64,000 bases of DNA from assembly GCF_008086165.1 (NCBI RefSeq), contig NZ_VSKL01000001.1:248001-312000 (forward strand), in the 5' to 3' direction. Below, one piece after another: positions 24,318-33,115 of this stretch; positions within the stretch are counted from its first letter, which is position 1, and every line of letters begins with the position of its first letter. Both the position numbers and the translations under genes were made by a program. Below the pieces are notes generated by a model. The model was not told where the DNA came from. It saw only the letters and a program-made list of their open reading frames with translations, and did not search any database. Source of the stretch: Algorimicrobium algoritergicola (GTDB lineage: Bacteria; Bacteroidota; Bacteroidia; Flavobacteriales; Flavobacteriaceae).

Positions 24318-25634
24318 ATGAGTACAAAAACAGTTGCTTACATACCGAACAAGGTAAAAGATATGTCGCTTGCGGCTTGGGGAAGAAAAGAGATGGATTT
24401 AGCTGAAGCAGAAATGCCAGGATTAATGAGTCTTCGTGAAGAATACAAAAATGAACAGCCACTTAAAGGTGCACGTATTGCAGGTTGTCTGCACATGACG
24501 ATCCAAACAGCGGTTTTAATAGAAACATTACAAGCTTTAGGCGCTGAAGTAACGTGGAGTTCATGTAATATTTTCTCTACACAAGATCAGGCAGCAGCAG
24601 CTATTGCAGCAGCAGGAACAGCTGTGTATGCTTGGAAAGATATGACCGAAGAAGAATTTGATTGGTGTATTGAACAAACCTTATTTTTTGGTGAAGACAG
24701 AAAGCCACTAAATATGATTTTAGATGATGGTGGCGATTTAACTAATATGGTTTTAGACAGATACCCAGAATTAGCTAAAGGAATTAATGGTCTTTCAGAA
24801 GAAACGACTACAGGTGTTCACCGTTTATACGAGCGTGTAAAAGCTGGTACATTACCAATGCCTGCAATAAATGTAAATGATTCGGTTACAAAATCGAAAT
24901 TCGATAATAAATACGGCTGTAAAGAAAGTGCTGTAGATGCTGTTCGTCGTGCAACAGATATTATGTTAGCTGGAAAGCGCGTAGTTGTTTGTGGTTATGG
25001 TGATGTTGGTAAAGGTACTGCTGCGTCTTTTAAAGGTGCTGGAAGTATTGTAACCGTTACAGAAATCGACCCTATCTGTGCGCTTCAAGCTGCCATGGAT
25101 GGTTTTGAAGTTAAGAAATTAGAAACCGTTGTAGGAAATGCAGATATTGTTATTACTACTACAGGAAATAAAGATATTGTTCGTGGTGAGCATTTTGAAG
25201 CCATGAAAGACAAAACGATTGTTTGTAACATTGGTCATTTTGATAACGAAATTGATATGGCTTGGTTAAACAAAAACCATGGTCACACAAAAGATGTTAT
25301 TAAGCCACAAGTGGATAAATATACCGTAAACGGAAAAGACGTTATTATTTTAGCACAAGGTCGTTTAGTGAATTTAGGTTGTGCAACAGGTCACCCAAGT
25401 TTTGTAATGAGTAACTCCTTTACAAACCAAACATTAGCTCAAATTGAATTATGGACAAATTTAGATGCATACGAAAACGACGTGTACATGCTGCCAAAAC
25501 ATTTAGATGAAAAAGTAGCTAAATTACACCTTGAAAAAATTGGTGTAGAGCTTACAGAACTTAAAGACGATCAAGCCAAATATATTGGTGTAGCCGTTGA
25601 AGGTCCTTATAAGCCAGAATACTACAGATACTAA
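24318..25634 (+). CDS. ahcY: Adenosylhomocysteinase
   Basis: AhcY splits S-adenosylhomocysteine into adenosine and homocysteine, keeping methyltransferase reactions running. The NAD-binding loop [20 protein letters not shown], the signatures [20 protein letters not shown] and [17 protein letters not shown], the [14 protein letters not shown] segment, and the C-terminal KPEYYRY NAD-contacting tail are all present. The length of 438 residues is typical. It is followed by a flavobacterial repeat fragment and a terminator, so it appears monocistronic. Confidence 0.98.
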   Translation: MSTKTVAYIPNKVKDMSLAAWGRKEMDLAEAEMPGLMSLREEYKNEQPLKGARIAGCLHMTIQTAVLIETLQALGAEVTWSSCNIFSTQDQAAAAIAAAGTAVYAWKDMTEEEFDWCIEQTLFFGEDRKPLNMILDDGGDLTNMVLDRYPELAKGINGLSEETTTGVHRLYERVKAGTLPMPAINVNDSVTKSKFDNKYGCKESAVDAVRRATDIMLAGKRVVVCGYGDVGKGTAASFKGAGSIVTVTEIDPICALQAAMDGFEVKKLETVVGNADIVITTTGNKDIVRGEHFEAMKDKTIVCNIGHFDNEIDMAWLNKNHGHTKDVIKPQVDKYTVNGKDVIILAQGRLVNLGCATGHPSFVMSNSFTNQTLAQIELWTNLDAYENDVYMLPKHLDEKVAKLHLEKIGVELTELKDDQAKYIGVAVEGPYKPEYYRY

Positions 25635-25638
25635 TAAA

Positions 25639-25660
25639 TTCCTGCGAAGGCAGAAATCTT
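25639..25660. repeat. Flavobacterial repeat fragment TTCCTGCGAAGGCAG
   Basis: TTCCTGCGAAGGCAGAAATC is a degenerate copy of a short palindromic repeat (TTCCTGCGAA..GCAGGAA) that I recall as common between genes in Flavobacteriaceae. It begins five bases after the ahcY stop codon. Confidence 0.45.
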
Positions 25661-25667
25661 GAAATAG

Positions 25668-25702
25668 AAAATCCCAAGCAGCCATGTTTGGGATTTTTTT
25701 TG
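25668..25702 (+). terminator. Intrinsic terminator downstream of ahcY
   Basis: AAAATCCCAA and TTGGGATTTT pair around a ten-base loop and continue into a T-run. Confidence 0.75.
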
Positions 25703-25788
25703 AGCAATTGCCACTTTGCAAAAAGCAACTAAACCAATAAAACCATAGCTTTTAAATACGTAACTTCGTTTTTTAAAACACTATATCT

Positions 25789-26253
25789 ATGAGTTCAAAA
25801 AAAATGCATGTATTAATAGACACTTTAGAAAACCATATAGATCAGCATGATATTGTTAATCCAAAAATTTCAAAAGCAAATATTGGTTGGCACATAGATC
25901 ATAGCTGTAAAGTCATTAATCAAGTCGTTATAACATTACAATCTTCAGATCCTGCTTTATATAAAGATGATTTTAGCTTTTTAGGCAAGCTGTTTTTTAC
26001 GCTAGGATTTTTCCCAAGAGGAAAGGCAAAAGCACCTAAAAACGTTAAACCACCTGAAACTATTTCAAAAGAAGATCTTGTAAACCAATTGCAACAAGCA
26101 AGAACAAACATTGACACCATTTCGGATTTAGATAAAAACGCATTTTTTAAGCATCCGCTTTTTGGGAACGTAAACAACAAAAGAATTTATCGCTTTTTGG
26201 AATTACATACCAATCATCATGTAAAGATTATACATGAGATTTTGAAGAAATAG
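25789..26253 (+). CDS. DUF1569 / DinB-like protein
   Basis: A protein of 154 residues resembling the DUF1569 branch of the DinB/YfiT four-helix fold. Histidines occur in the expected places: GWHIDHSCKVINQ (about residues 33-45) and the C-terminal LHTNHHVKIIHEIL, which could bind a divalent metal. The central segment GKLFFTLGFFPRGKAKAPKNV is typical of DUF1569. No function is established. It is a single gene bounded by terminators. Confidence 0.78.
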   Translation: MSSKKMHVLIDTLENHIDQHDIVNPKISKANIGWHIDHSCKVINQVVITLQSSDPALYKDDFSFLGKLFFTLGFFPRGKAKAPKNVKPPETISKEDLVNQLQQARTNIDTISDLDKNAFFKHPLFGNVNNKRIYRFLELHTNHHVKIIHEILKK

Positions 26254-26306
26254 TAAATTAGATTAAAATTTCAGCAAATCCCAATTAGATACATTTTCAA
26301 AAAACA

Positions 26307-26336
26307 AAAACCCTTTCTGTTTCCAGAAAGGGTTTT
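26307..26336. terminator. Bidirectional terminator between DUF1569 gene and rpmA
   Basis: AAAACCCTTTCTG and CAGAAAGGGTTTT form a perfect 13-bp stem with a four-base loop TTTC. Convergent genes flank it, so it can serve both. Confidence 0.8.
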
Positions 26337-26360
26337 ATATATGTTAAAGAAATTGTTTAA

Positions 26361-26621
26361 TTAAGCCTCGAAAGGTTCAATTGAAACATAAGATTTGTTG
26401 TCTTTTTTCTTTGTAAATTTAACAAGTCCGTCCACTTTAGCGTGTAACGTGTGGTCTTTTCCACCATACACATTTTCACCTGGGTGATGTGTATTACCTC
26501 TTTGTCTTACGATGATATTTCCAGCAATAGCAGCTTGTCCACCAAAAATCTTAACGCCTAAACGTTTTGATTCTGATTCTCTACCATTCTTCGAACTACC
26601 AACTCCTTTTTTGTGAGCCAT
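26361..26621 (-). CDS. rpmA: Ribosomal protein bL27
   Basis: Large-subunit protein near the peptidyl transferase centre. [20 protein letters not shown], the [21 protein letters not shown] block and KVDGLVKF are diagnostic. The sequence begins at MAHKK with no N-terminal leader of the type removed by a cysteine protease in Firmicutes. It follows rplU by 35 bases in the usual L21-L27 order. Confidence 0.98.
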   Translation of the reverse strand: MAHKKGVGSSKNGRESESKRLGVKIFGGQAAIAGNIIVRQRGNTHHPGENVYGGKDHTLHAKVDGLVKFTKKKDNKSYVSIEPFEA

Positions 26622-26656
26622 TGTCTTAAGGTTTTATTTTATTAATAATAACGAAA

Positions 26657-27355
26657 TTATTTCTCGATTCCGCCGTCTAATCTATCTTGTAATTCTTTAA
26701 GTTCATCCCACTTACCATCAGCAGCTAAAGCCGCTTGTTTTGGCCAAGTGTCAGTCACAATGTGAGCTAATCTTGAACTTGCATCTGTTAACACAGTGCT
26801 TAATGCTTCAGGCGTTGCTTTTGCTATTTTAGCAAAGCTTTCAAAACCTGCACTCACCAAAGCTTCAGCAGCTTTTGGTCCAGCACCTTCAATTTTCTTT
26901 AAATCGTCTGCTTTAGCAGTTGATTTTTTTGGAGCTGCTTTTGTAGCCTCTTCCTTTTTAGCTGGTGCAGCTTTTTCAGCTTTCACTGTCTTCTCTGCTT
27001 TAGCTGGTTTTGCTTTTTCGGTTTTTTCAGCTTTTTTGCCTCCCGAAGCTGCAATGCTCTCAATTACGATTTCCGTTAAAGATTGTCTGTGTCCGTTTTT
27101 TACACGGTAACCTTTACGTCTTTTCTTTTTGAAAACAATAACTTTATCACCTTTAAGGTGCTTTAATACTTTTGCTCCTACCAGAGCTCCAGTTATAGCT
27201 GGGGCGCCTACAGTTATATTGTCACCATCTGCAATTAAAAGAACGTTATCGAAAGAAACTTCCTTACCTTCTTCTGTTGCTAAACGATTAACAAAAACTC
27301 TTTGGTCTTTTTCAACTTTAAATTGATGCCCTGCTATCTCTACAATTGCGTACAT
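26657..27355 (-). CDS. rplU: Ribosomal protein bL21 with C-terminal helix-hairpin-helix extension
   Basis: The first about 100 residues are bL21 (MYAIVEIAGHQFKVEKDQRV, FKKKRRKGYRVKNGHRQ). Instead of ending there (typically near 103), the protein continues with a Lys/Ala/Glu-rich linker of about 45 residues (repeated KAEK), then a globular domain at about 150-232 starting DDLKKIEGAGPKAAEALVSA, resembling helix-hairpin-helix modules. I recall similar extensions in other Flavobacteriia, so this is probably lineage-specific rather than a fusion unique to this genome. No frameshift is seen. The extension could contact rRNA or another factor. Confidence 0.95.
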   Translation of the reverse strand: MYAIVEIAGHQFKVEKDQRVFVNRLATEEGKEVSFDNVLLIADGDNITVGAPAITGALVGAKVLKHLKGDKVIVFKKKRRKGYRVKNGHRQSLTEIVIESIAASGGKKAEKTEKAKPAKAEKTVKAEKAAPAKKEEATKAAPKKSTAKADDLKKIEGAGPKAAEALVSAGFESFAKIAKATPEALSTVLTDASSRLAHIVTDTWPKQAALAADGKWDELKELQDRLDGGIEK

Positions 27356-27457
27356 AGCGTAACGTTTTTATTAAATTAGTTTATTAATCTGCTAACCTCA
27401 CGGAAAGCGGATGCAAATATACTGCTAAATAATTAAACTACAAACGTTTTATTTAAA

Positions 27458-27901
27458 TTACGAAATATTCCAGCTTTTTTTAAAATACTGCATAACCGTA
27501 AATGCCGAAATTACGGTTGTAGCTACACCCATTATACCAACAACAAAGGTCATGACACCAACACTAACCGGCGTTCCGTAATCTACTAAAGACAAAACTT
27601 CCGAAACAAAATCGCCATTAATTTCCGTAATATAAAGTAAGAAGAAAATTGTAAAAACAACTGTAGCAATAAAACCTGATAATAAACCTGCTATAAAACC
27701 ATTTGAATATGTAAACGAATCCCCTTGTTCTAGTTTATAATAACGTATGGTTTCAAAAATTCCGAAAGCCGTTATAGCGGCATTTAAAAAACTAAAAACT
27801 GGGTTCGTGTGCTTATCTACTAATGCTAAAATTAAAAAATAAGCAATTAAAACAGCACTTGTAATAAGGCCAAACCGAACGGGTAAAATGAAGTTTTTCA
27901 T
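27458..27901 (-). CDS. DUF4199 family membrane protein
   Basis: A protein of 147 residues with four hydrophobic segments and the arrangement of DUF4199, a Bacteroidota-specific family of unknown function: FGLITSAVLIAYFLILALVD, a middle TYSNGFIAGLLSGFIATVVF, and a final VGVMTFVVGIMGVATTVISAF. It stands alone upstream of rplU, which lies 102 bases away in the same direction. No cofactor motifs are visible. Confidence 0.75.
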   Translation of the reverse strand: MKNFILPVRFGLITSAVLIAYFLILALVDKHTNPVFSFLNAAITAFGIFETIRYYKLEQGDSFTYSNGFIAGLLSGFIATVVFTIFFLLYITEINGDFVSEVLSLVDYGTPVSVGVMTFVVGIMGVATTVISAFTVMQYFKKSWNIS

Positions 27902-28002
27902 AAGTTATTTTTTTGTTACTCTTAAATTTCGTGAAAATTTATGGCAAATAATAATTTGTTTATGTTTTTTTAACAATTATGATAAAAGCGGTAAGTATTT
28001 CT

Positions 28003-28010
28003 TATTTTTG
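28003..28010 (+). promoter_or_regulatory. Candidate -7 element for the M16 peptidase genes
   Basis: TATTTTTG matches TAnnTTTG, 67-74 bases upstream of the chosen ATG. No clear -33 element was seen. Confidence 0.3.
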
Positions 28011-28076
28011 AAAAATTGTAACATATTGCATACATAACAGACATATGACATGTCATTTAACAAAAAACAAACACAC

Positions 28077-29399
28077 ATGAAAAAAGGATTATTAACTTTT
28101 TCTGCATGTATACTAGCCATCATTACTAGTATTGCACAAGAAGTGAAATTTGAAGAATTTGATTTGGATAATGGATTACACGTTATACTGCATCAAGACA
28201 ATACAGCACCTGTAGTATCTACTTCAGTGATGTATGATGTCGGTGGTAAAGATGGAGATAGAAGCCGTACTGGTTTTGCACACTTTTTTGAACACCTATT
28301 ATTTGAAGGAACAGAAAATATTGGTCGTGGTGAATTCATGAAAATTATTCCAGCTAATGGTGGAACTTTCAACGCTTACACCTCTCAAGACAAAACTTAT
28401 TACTATGAGATTTTCCCTTCTAACAAATTAGAATTAGGATTATGGCTAGAATCTGAACGTATGCTACATCCTGTTATTGATCAAGTTGGTGTAGATACAC
28501 AGAACGAAGTAGTAAAAGAAGAAAGACGTCAAAGTTTTGACAACAGACCTTACGGTCAAATTTTAAATACTATTGGTGAAAACTTATTTGTATTACACCC
28601 ATACAAAGATTCCAATATTGGGGAAATGGCGCATTTAGATGCGGCCACTTTAGAAGAGTTTATGACTTTTTTTAGAACATATTATGTTCCTAACAATGCT
28701 GTTTTAGTAGTTGCTGGAGATATTGATATTGCGAAAACTAAAGCATTAGTAAAAGATTATTTCGGAGCCGTAAAAAAAGGACCAGAAGTAGTTCGTAACT
28801 TCCCTTCCGAAGCACCAATTACAGAAACGGTTAAAGCAACTACGTACGATAAGAATATTCAAACACCAGCAATTATTGCAGCATATAGGGGTCCAGGAAT
28901 GGCTACTAAAGATGCTCGCGTTTTAGATATGATTTCATCATATTTAAGTGGTGGCAAAAGTTCGGTATTGTATAAGAAATTAGTAGATGAACAAAAACAA
29001 GCGCTTACCGTTCAAGCTATAAACATCCCTCAAGTTGATTATAATATTTTTGCTTTATTCGCTTTACCATTAGGTGACCAAGTGACTATTCAAACCTTAT
29101 TATCTGAAATGGATGAGGAAATTGTAAAAATGCAATCTGAATTAATTTCAGAACGTGATTATCAAAAACTTCAAAATCAATTTGAAAATCAATTTGTAAA
29201 TTCTAATGCAAGTATCTCTGGGATTGCAGATTCTTTAGCTACCTACTATTTATTATATGGTGATGTAAACCTAATTAATAATGAAATAGATATTTACCGC
29301 TCTATTAGTAGAGAAGATATACAAAACGTTGCTAAAAAGTATTTAAATGCAAACCAACGAGTAGAAATAGATTACTTACCAAAAAAAGACGATCAATAA
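28077..29399 (+). CDS. M16 family zinc peptidase (catalytic subunit)
   Basis: A secreted or periplasmic M16 metallopeptidase with a signal peptide (MKKGLLTFSACILAIITSIA). The inverted zinc motif HFFEH is at residues 69-73, with the downstream third ligand region NEVVKEERR. The C-terminal half carries the second M16 domain with GGKSSVLYKKLVDEQ. I chose the ATG at 28077 because an upstream in-frame start at 28050 would place nine polar residues before the signal peptide. The next gene begins one base after its stop and encodes a non-catalytic partner. Confidence 0.93.
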   Translation: MKKGLLTFSACILAIITSIAQEVKFEEFDLDNGLHVILHQDNTAPVVSTSVMYDVGGKDGDRSRTGFAHFFEHLLFEGTENIGRGEFMKIIPANGGTFNAYTSQDKTYYYEIFPSNKLELGLWLESERMLHPVIDQVGVDTQNEVVKEERRQSFDNRPYGQILNTIGENLFVLHPYKDSNIGEMAHLDAATLEEFMTFFRTYYVPNNAVLVVAGDIDIAKTKALVKDYFGAVKKGPEVVRNFPSEAPITETVKATTYDKNIQTPAIIAAYRGPGMATKDARVLDMISSYLSGGKSSVLYKKLVDEQKQALTVQAINIPQVDYNIFALFALPLGDQVTIQTLLSEMDEEIVKMQSELISERDYQKLQNQFENQFVNSNASISGIADSLATYYLLYGDVNLINNEIDIYRSISREDIQNVAKKYLNANQRVEIDYLPKKDDQ

Positions 29400-29400
29400 G

Positions 29401-31464
29401 ATGAATACATATATTATAAAAATGAAACTATCTGCTTTTGTTGTCCTGTTCTTTATCGCTATTAGCGTTTCAGCTCAAATAGACCGATCTAAACAACCAA
29501 AAGCTGGACCAGCTCCAAAAATTACTTTGGAAGAACCTGGTGAATTTATACTAAAAAACGGCTTAAAAGTTCTAGTTGTTGAAAACCATAAATTACCGCG
29601 TGTTTCCTATTCACTACGTATAGATAACAGCCCTATTTTTGAAGGCGATATTGCTGGTGTAACTAGTGTATTAGGCTCTATGTTAGGAAATGGAACAACA
29701 TCAATTTCTAAAGATGCATTTAATGAAGAAATTGACTTCTTAGGTGCCAGTCTTAATTTAGGTTTTGGAAGCGGTTTTGCTAGCTCATTAACGCAATATT
29801 CTGAACGTATTATGGAATTAATGGCAGATGCCGTTATCAATCCCTTATTAACAGAAGAAGAGTTTGAAGCTGAAAAAACAAAGCTAATTGAAAATTTAAA
29901 AAATAGCGATAAAAATCCGGATGCTATTGCAGGTCGTGTTGGCAGCGCATTATCTTACGGAAAAACACATCCTTATGGTGAGTTTACAACCGAAGAAACT
30001 ATCAAAAATATTACATTTAATAACATTAAAGCGTATTACCAACAATACATGAATCCTGACAATGCTTATTTAGTTGTTATTGGTGATGTAGATTTTAGAA
30101 CGGTTGAAAAACAAGTAAAAAAATATTTTAAGGAATGGGAAACAGATGCTAGTGTATCCACTACAATTCCAAAAACTGCGGAAAGCTTACCTGTTCCTCA
30201 AATCAATTTTATTGATGTTCCTGGTGCAACGCAGTCTAATATTTCTGTTACCAACAACGTATCATTAAAAATGAATGATCCTGATTATTTCTCGGCATTA
30301 ATTGCAAATGAAATACTTGGTGGTGGTGGTGAAGGTTATTTATTTTTAAACCTTCGTGAAAAGCATGGTTACACGTATGGTGCTTATTCAAGATTAGGTG
30401 CGAATCGCTATGGCATGTCTCGCTTTAGCACAACAGCTAAAGTTAGAAATGCAGTTACTGATAGTTCGGTTGTTGAAACACTGAAAGAAATTAAGCGTAT
30501 TAATAATGAACCTGTAGATGCTGAAGTGTTACGTAATGTAAAAGCAAAATACACTGGAAACTTTGTAATGGCACTTGAACGTCCAGAAACTATAGCAAGC
30601 TATGCCTTGAATATTAAATTAAATAACTTACCAAAAGATTTTTACGAAACGTATCTTCAAAAGATAAACGATGTAACAATTGAAGACGTTCAAACGGCAG
30701 CAAAAAAATATATGCGTCCTGAAAATGCACGTGTTATTGTAGTTGGTAACGGAAGTGAAGTTCTTGATAATTTAGAAAAAGTAGGTTTACCAATTCGTTA
30801 TTATGACAAGTATGCTGATTTAACTGAAAAGCCAGAATACGAAATCGAAATGCCTGCGGACATGAATGCGAATAAAGTGCTTAACGCATATATTAACGCT
30901 ATTGGTGGCAAGACTAAATTAGACAAAGTAAACTCGGTTTATATCACAGCTGAAGCAGAATTACAACCAGGCGTGGTTATTAATTTAGAAATGAAGAAAA
31001 CCGTTAAAAACCAATCTTTACAACAAATTAGCGTGATGGGTCAAACTCAAAAACAAGTTTTAGATGGTGCAGCTGGTTATTCTTTAGCTCAAGGTCAGCG
31101 TAAAGATATGACGGAAGACGAGGTTAAAGATGCACAAGTAGAATCGTCTCCTTTTCCTGAAGTAAACTACTTAAATGGTGGTGTTACTTTAGAAAAAATT
31201 GAAAAGATAGATGGTGAAAACGCTTATAAAATTAAAGTTGATGAAAAGACTTCAGTTTATTACAGTGTTGAAACTGGCTTAAAAATTAAAGAAGTAGAAG
31301 CTTCAGAAATGGGACAGTCAGCTACTTTCTTTGGTGACTATAAAGATGTTTCAGGCGTTAAGTTTCCTTTTAAAATTTCACAAACAATGGGTCCAAGAAC
31401 AATTGACTTTATTGTAAAAGAAATTAAAGTAAATGAAGGTGTTTCGGATGCCGATTTCGAGTAA
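29401..31464 (+). CDS. M16 family protein without zinc motif, with C-terminal LolA-like region
   Basis: The partner subunit of the preceding peptidase, with a signal peptide ending near SVSAQ. The first about 460 residues are an M16 pair of domains (EFILKNGLKVLVVENHKLPR, LGGGGEGYLFLNLREKHGY), but the HxxEH zinc motif is absent, as in the inactive partner of two-gene M16 complexes. A further about 200 residues (from about 480) resemble an outer-membrane lipoprotein-sorting-like fold (NAIGGKTKLDKVNSVYITAE). The two proteins probably form a heterodimer in the periplasm. It ends at a terminator. Confidence 0.9.
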   Translation: MNTYIIKMKLSAFVVLFFIAISVSAQIDRSKQPKAGPAPKITLEEPGEFILKNGLKVLVVENHKLPRVSYSLRIDNSPIFEGDIAGVTSVLGSMLGNGTTSISKDAFNEEIDFLGASLNLGFGSGFASSLTQYSERIMELMADAVINPLLTEEEFEAEKTKLIENLKNSDKNPDAIAGRVGSALSYGKTHPYGEFTTEETIKNITFNNIKAYYQQYMNPDNAYLVVIGDVDFRTVEKQVKKYFKEWETDASVSTTIPKTAESLPVPQINFIDVPGATQSNISVTNNVSLKMNDPDYFSALIANEILGGGGEGYLFLNLREKHGYTYGAYSRLGANRYGMSRFSTTAKVRNAVTDSSVVETLKEIKRINNEPVDAEVLRNVKAKYTGNFVMALERPETIASYALNIKLNNLPKDFYETYLQKINDVTIEDVQTAAKKYMRPENARVIVVGNGSEVLDNLEKVGLPIRYYDKYADLTEKPEYEIEMPADMNANKVLNAYINAIGGKTKLDKVNSVYITAEAELQPGVVINLEMKKTVKNQSLQQISVMGQTQKQVLDGAAGYSLAQGQRKDMTEDEVKDAQVESSPFPEVNYLNGGVTLEKIEKIDGENAYKIKVDEKTSVYYSVETGLKIKEVEASEMGQSATFFGDYKDVSGVKFPFKISQTMGPRTIDFIVKEIKVNEGVSDADFE

Positions 31465-31487
31465 TTAGAAATCAAACCATATATTTC

Positions 31488-31515
31488 AAAAGCCTGAAGG
31501 AAACTTCGGGCTTTT
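31488..31515. terminator. Terminator between the M16 genes and the DMT transporter
   Basis: AAAAGCCTGAAG and CTTCGGGCTTTT pair with one G-T type mismatch and a short loop, between convergent genes. Confidence 0.65.
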
Positions 31516-32392
31516 ATTTTTTACGTTTATGAGATAAATACACACCTAATAAAACAATAAGCGATCCTAATCCTTGCCACAGACTAAACCCTTCACCATC
31601 TAAAACACCCCAAACCAGTGCAATAATTGGCATTAAATAGGTGACTGACGATGCGAAAACAGGCGTAGAAATTTGAACTAATTTATTAAATAACACTTTT
31701 GCCAAAGCCGTCCCGAAGAAGGATAAAATGACTACATAAACCAAAGCCATTTTTAAGTTTGGATTTGATAAGGTTTCTGTTGTGAAAAAATCTGCAAAAA
31801 TTAATATTATCAAAGCGGGAATGGTAATAACAGCATAATTTCCAGCTGCAATAGCCAAGGGTTTCACATCTTGTAAATAGCGTTTAATAATATTCACATT
31901 AGCCGCATACATAACCGTTGAAATTATAACAAAACCAGCATACAAATAGTTTTGTTCCGGATTTAACTCGGCTCCTTTTAAAATAAGGATAGCCGTTCCA
32001 ATAAATCCAATTATCACACCTAAAACTTGACGCTTGGTTGATGCTATTTTAAAAACAGCAAATCCTAATAAAATGGTATTCAATGGCACTAATGAATTTA
32101 AAATAGATGCTACAGCACTATCAATTTCAGTTTCCGCAATAGCGAATAGAAAAGCAGGGAAAAAAGAACCCAAAAAACCCGAAGCACCAATCCATTTCCA
32201 TTGACGTTTATCAATGGTTTTAAGCTTATTAAAACCTACAGCAAGTAAGAAAATTCCAGTAACGATAGTTCTAATAGCTCCTAATTGATAAGGTGTTAGT
32301 CCTAAAAGTGATTTTTTAATCAGAATAAACGACGTACCCCAAATCACGGAAAGCACAACTAAATATAACCACTTACTATCAATTTGTTTCAT
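31514..32392 (-). CDS. EamA/DMT family transporter
   Basis: A ten-segment inner-membrane permease of the drug/metabolite transporter superfamily with two EamA repeats. The first opens with WLYLVVLSVIWGTSFILIKK and the second with LYAGFVIISTVMYAANVNII. The 292-residue length is typical. The substrate cannot be told from sequence. The start ATG at 32392 is the first good start. It converges on the M16 genes across a shared terminator. Confidence 0.88.
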   Translation of the reverse strand: MKQIDSKWLYLVVLSVIWGTSFILIKKSLLGLTPYQLGAIRTIVTGIFLLAVGFNKLKTIDKRQWKWIGASGFLGSFFPAFLFAIAETEIDSAVASILNSLVPLNTILLGFAVFKIASTKRQVLGVIIGFIGTAILILKGAELNPEQNYLYAGFVIISTVMYAANVNIIKRYLQDVKPLAIAAGNYAVITIPALIILIFADFFTTETLSNPNLKMALVYVVILSFFGTALAKVLFNKLVQISTPVFASSVTYLMPIIALVWGVLDGEGFSLWQGLGSLIVLLGVYLSHKRKK

Positions 32393-32452
32393 ATCAAAAC
32401 CAGTTCAAGGCACAAAACTCCAATTTTAAATGCAATAAATGGCAATATTTAG

Positions 32453-32460
32453 TAATTTTG
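32453..32460 (+). promoter_or_regulatory. Candidate -7 element for the HMA lipoprotein gene
   Basis: TAATTTTG matches TAnnTTTG, 25-32 bases upstream of the ATG. The -33 part is not obvious. Confidence 0.35.
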
Positions 32461-32484
32461 TAATGAACTTAATAACAATTAAAA

Positions 32485-33018
32485 ATGAAAACATTTAAAA
32501 ATATAATGACACTTGTTGTTCTAGCACTAGCTTTTGCAAGTTGTAAAAATGAAACAGCGCCAGAAGTAGTAACTGTTGAAACTCAATCTACTGAAGTGGC
32601 TGTAGCAGAATTAGATCCAAATGCTACATATGCTAAAGCAGAATTCACTATCGAAGGGATGACGTGTGCTATGGGTTGTGCAAAAACTATTGAAAAGAAA
32701 ATGGCTAGAATGGATGGTGTAAAATCGGCTAAAGTTGATTTTGACACGCGTTTAGCAATGGTAGAATATGATGAAGCTAAAGTGAATGCAACCTCATTAG
32801 AAGAAGTTGTTAAACAAGCTGGTGATGTTTATTCTGTAAAAGATATGAAAACTGTTGATAGTTTTGAAGGTGAAACGACACCTGATACTTCTATGGACAA
32901 AAAAGCCTGCGATAAAGATTGCAAAAAAGCCTGTTGTGCAGACAAAACAGATGCTGAAAAAACAGCTTGTGCTGACGACTGTAAAATGGCTTGTTGTGCT
33001 GATAAAGCCAAAGCATAA
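32485..33018 (+). CDS. HMA-domain lipoprotein with cysteine-rich tail
   Basis: A 177-residue lipoprotein (MTLVVLALAFASC, lipobox Cys) with an HMA-like metal-binding domain at about residues 50-115. The metal motif is MTCAMGCAKTIEKKM with Cys61 and Cys65, a CxxxC spacing rather than the usual CxxC. After a linker comes a tail with two similar units, ACDKDCKKACCADK and ACADDCKMACCADK, giving eight further cysteines. It may bind copper, zinc or another soft metal at the cell surface or in the periplasm. It is monocistronic, bounded by a terminator. Confidence 0.82.
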   Translation: MKTFKNIMTLVVLALAFASCKNETAPEVVTVETQSTEVAVAELDPNATYAKAEFTIEGMTCAMGCAKTIEKKMARMDGVKSAKVDFDTRLAMVEYDEAKVNATSLEEVVKQAGDVYSVKDMKTVDSFEGETTPDTSMDKKACDKDCKKACCADKTDAEKTACADDCKMACCADKAKA

Positions 33019-33048
33019 ATGAATCCATTAAAATATGGACTAAAAATA

Positions 33049-33082
33049 AAAAAACCAGAAAATTAATTTTTCTGGTTTTTTT
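33049..33082. terminator. Bidirectional terminator after the HMA gene
   Basis: AAAAACCAGAAA and TTTCTGGTTTTT pair around a short AT loop, with T-runs on both strands. Confidence 0.75.
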
Positions 33083-33115
33083 ATACAAAAGCTTTACGTT
33101 TAAAAATTAAGTGCT

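Noticed and set aside
26796-27110. 104-residue forward ORF across rplU
   Set aside because: It is the antisense shadow of the KAEK-rich linker of L21, which gives a misleading Ala/Phe-rich frame.
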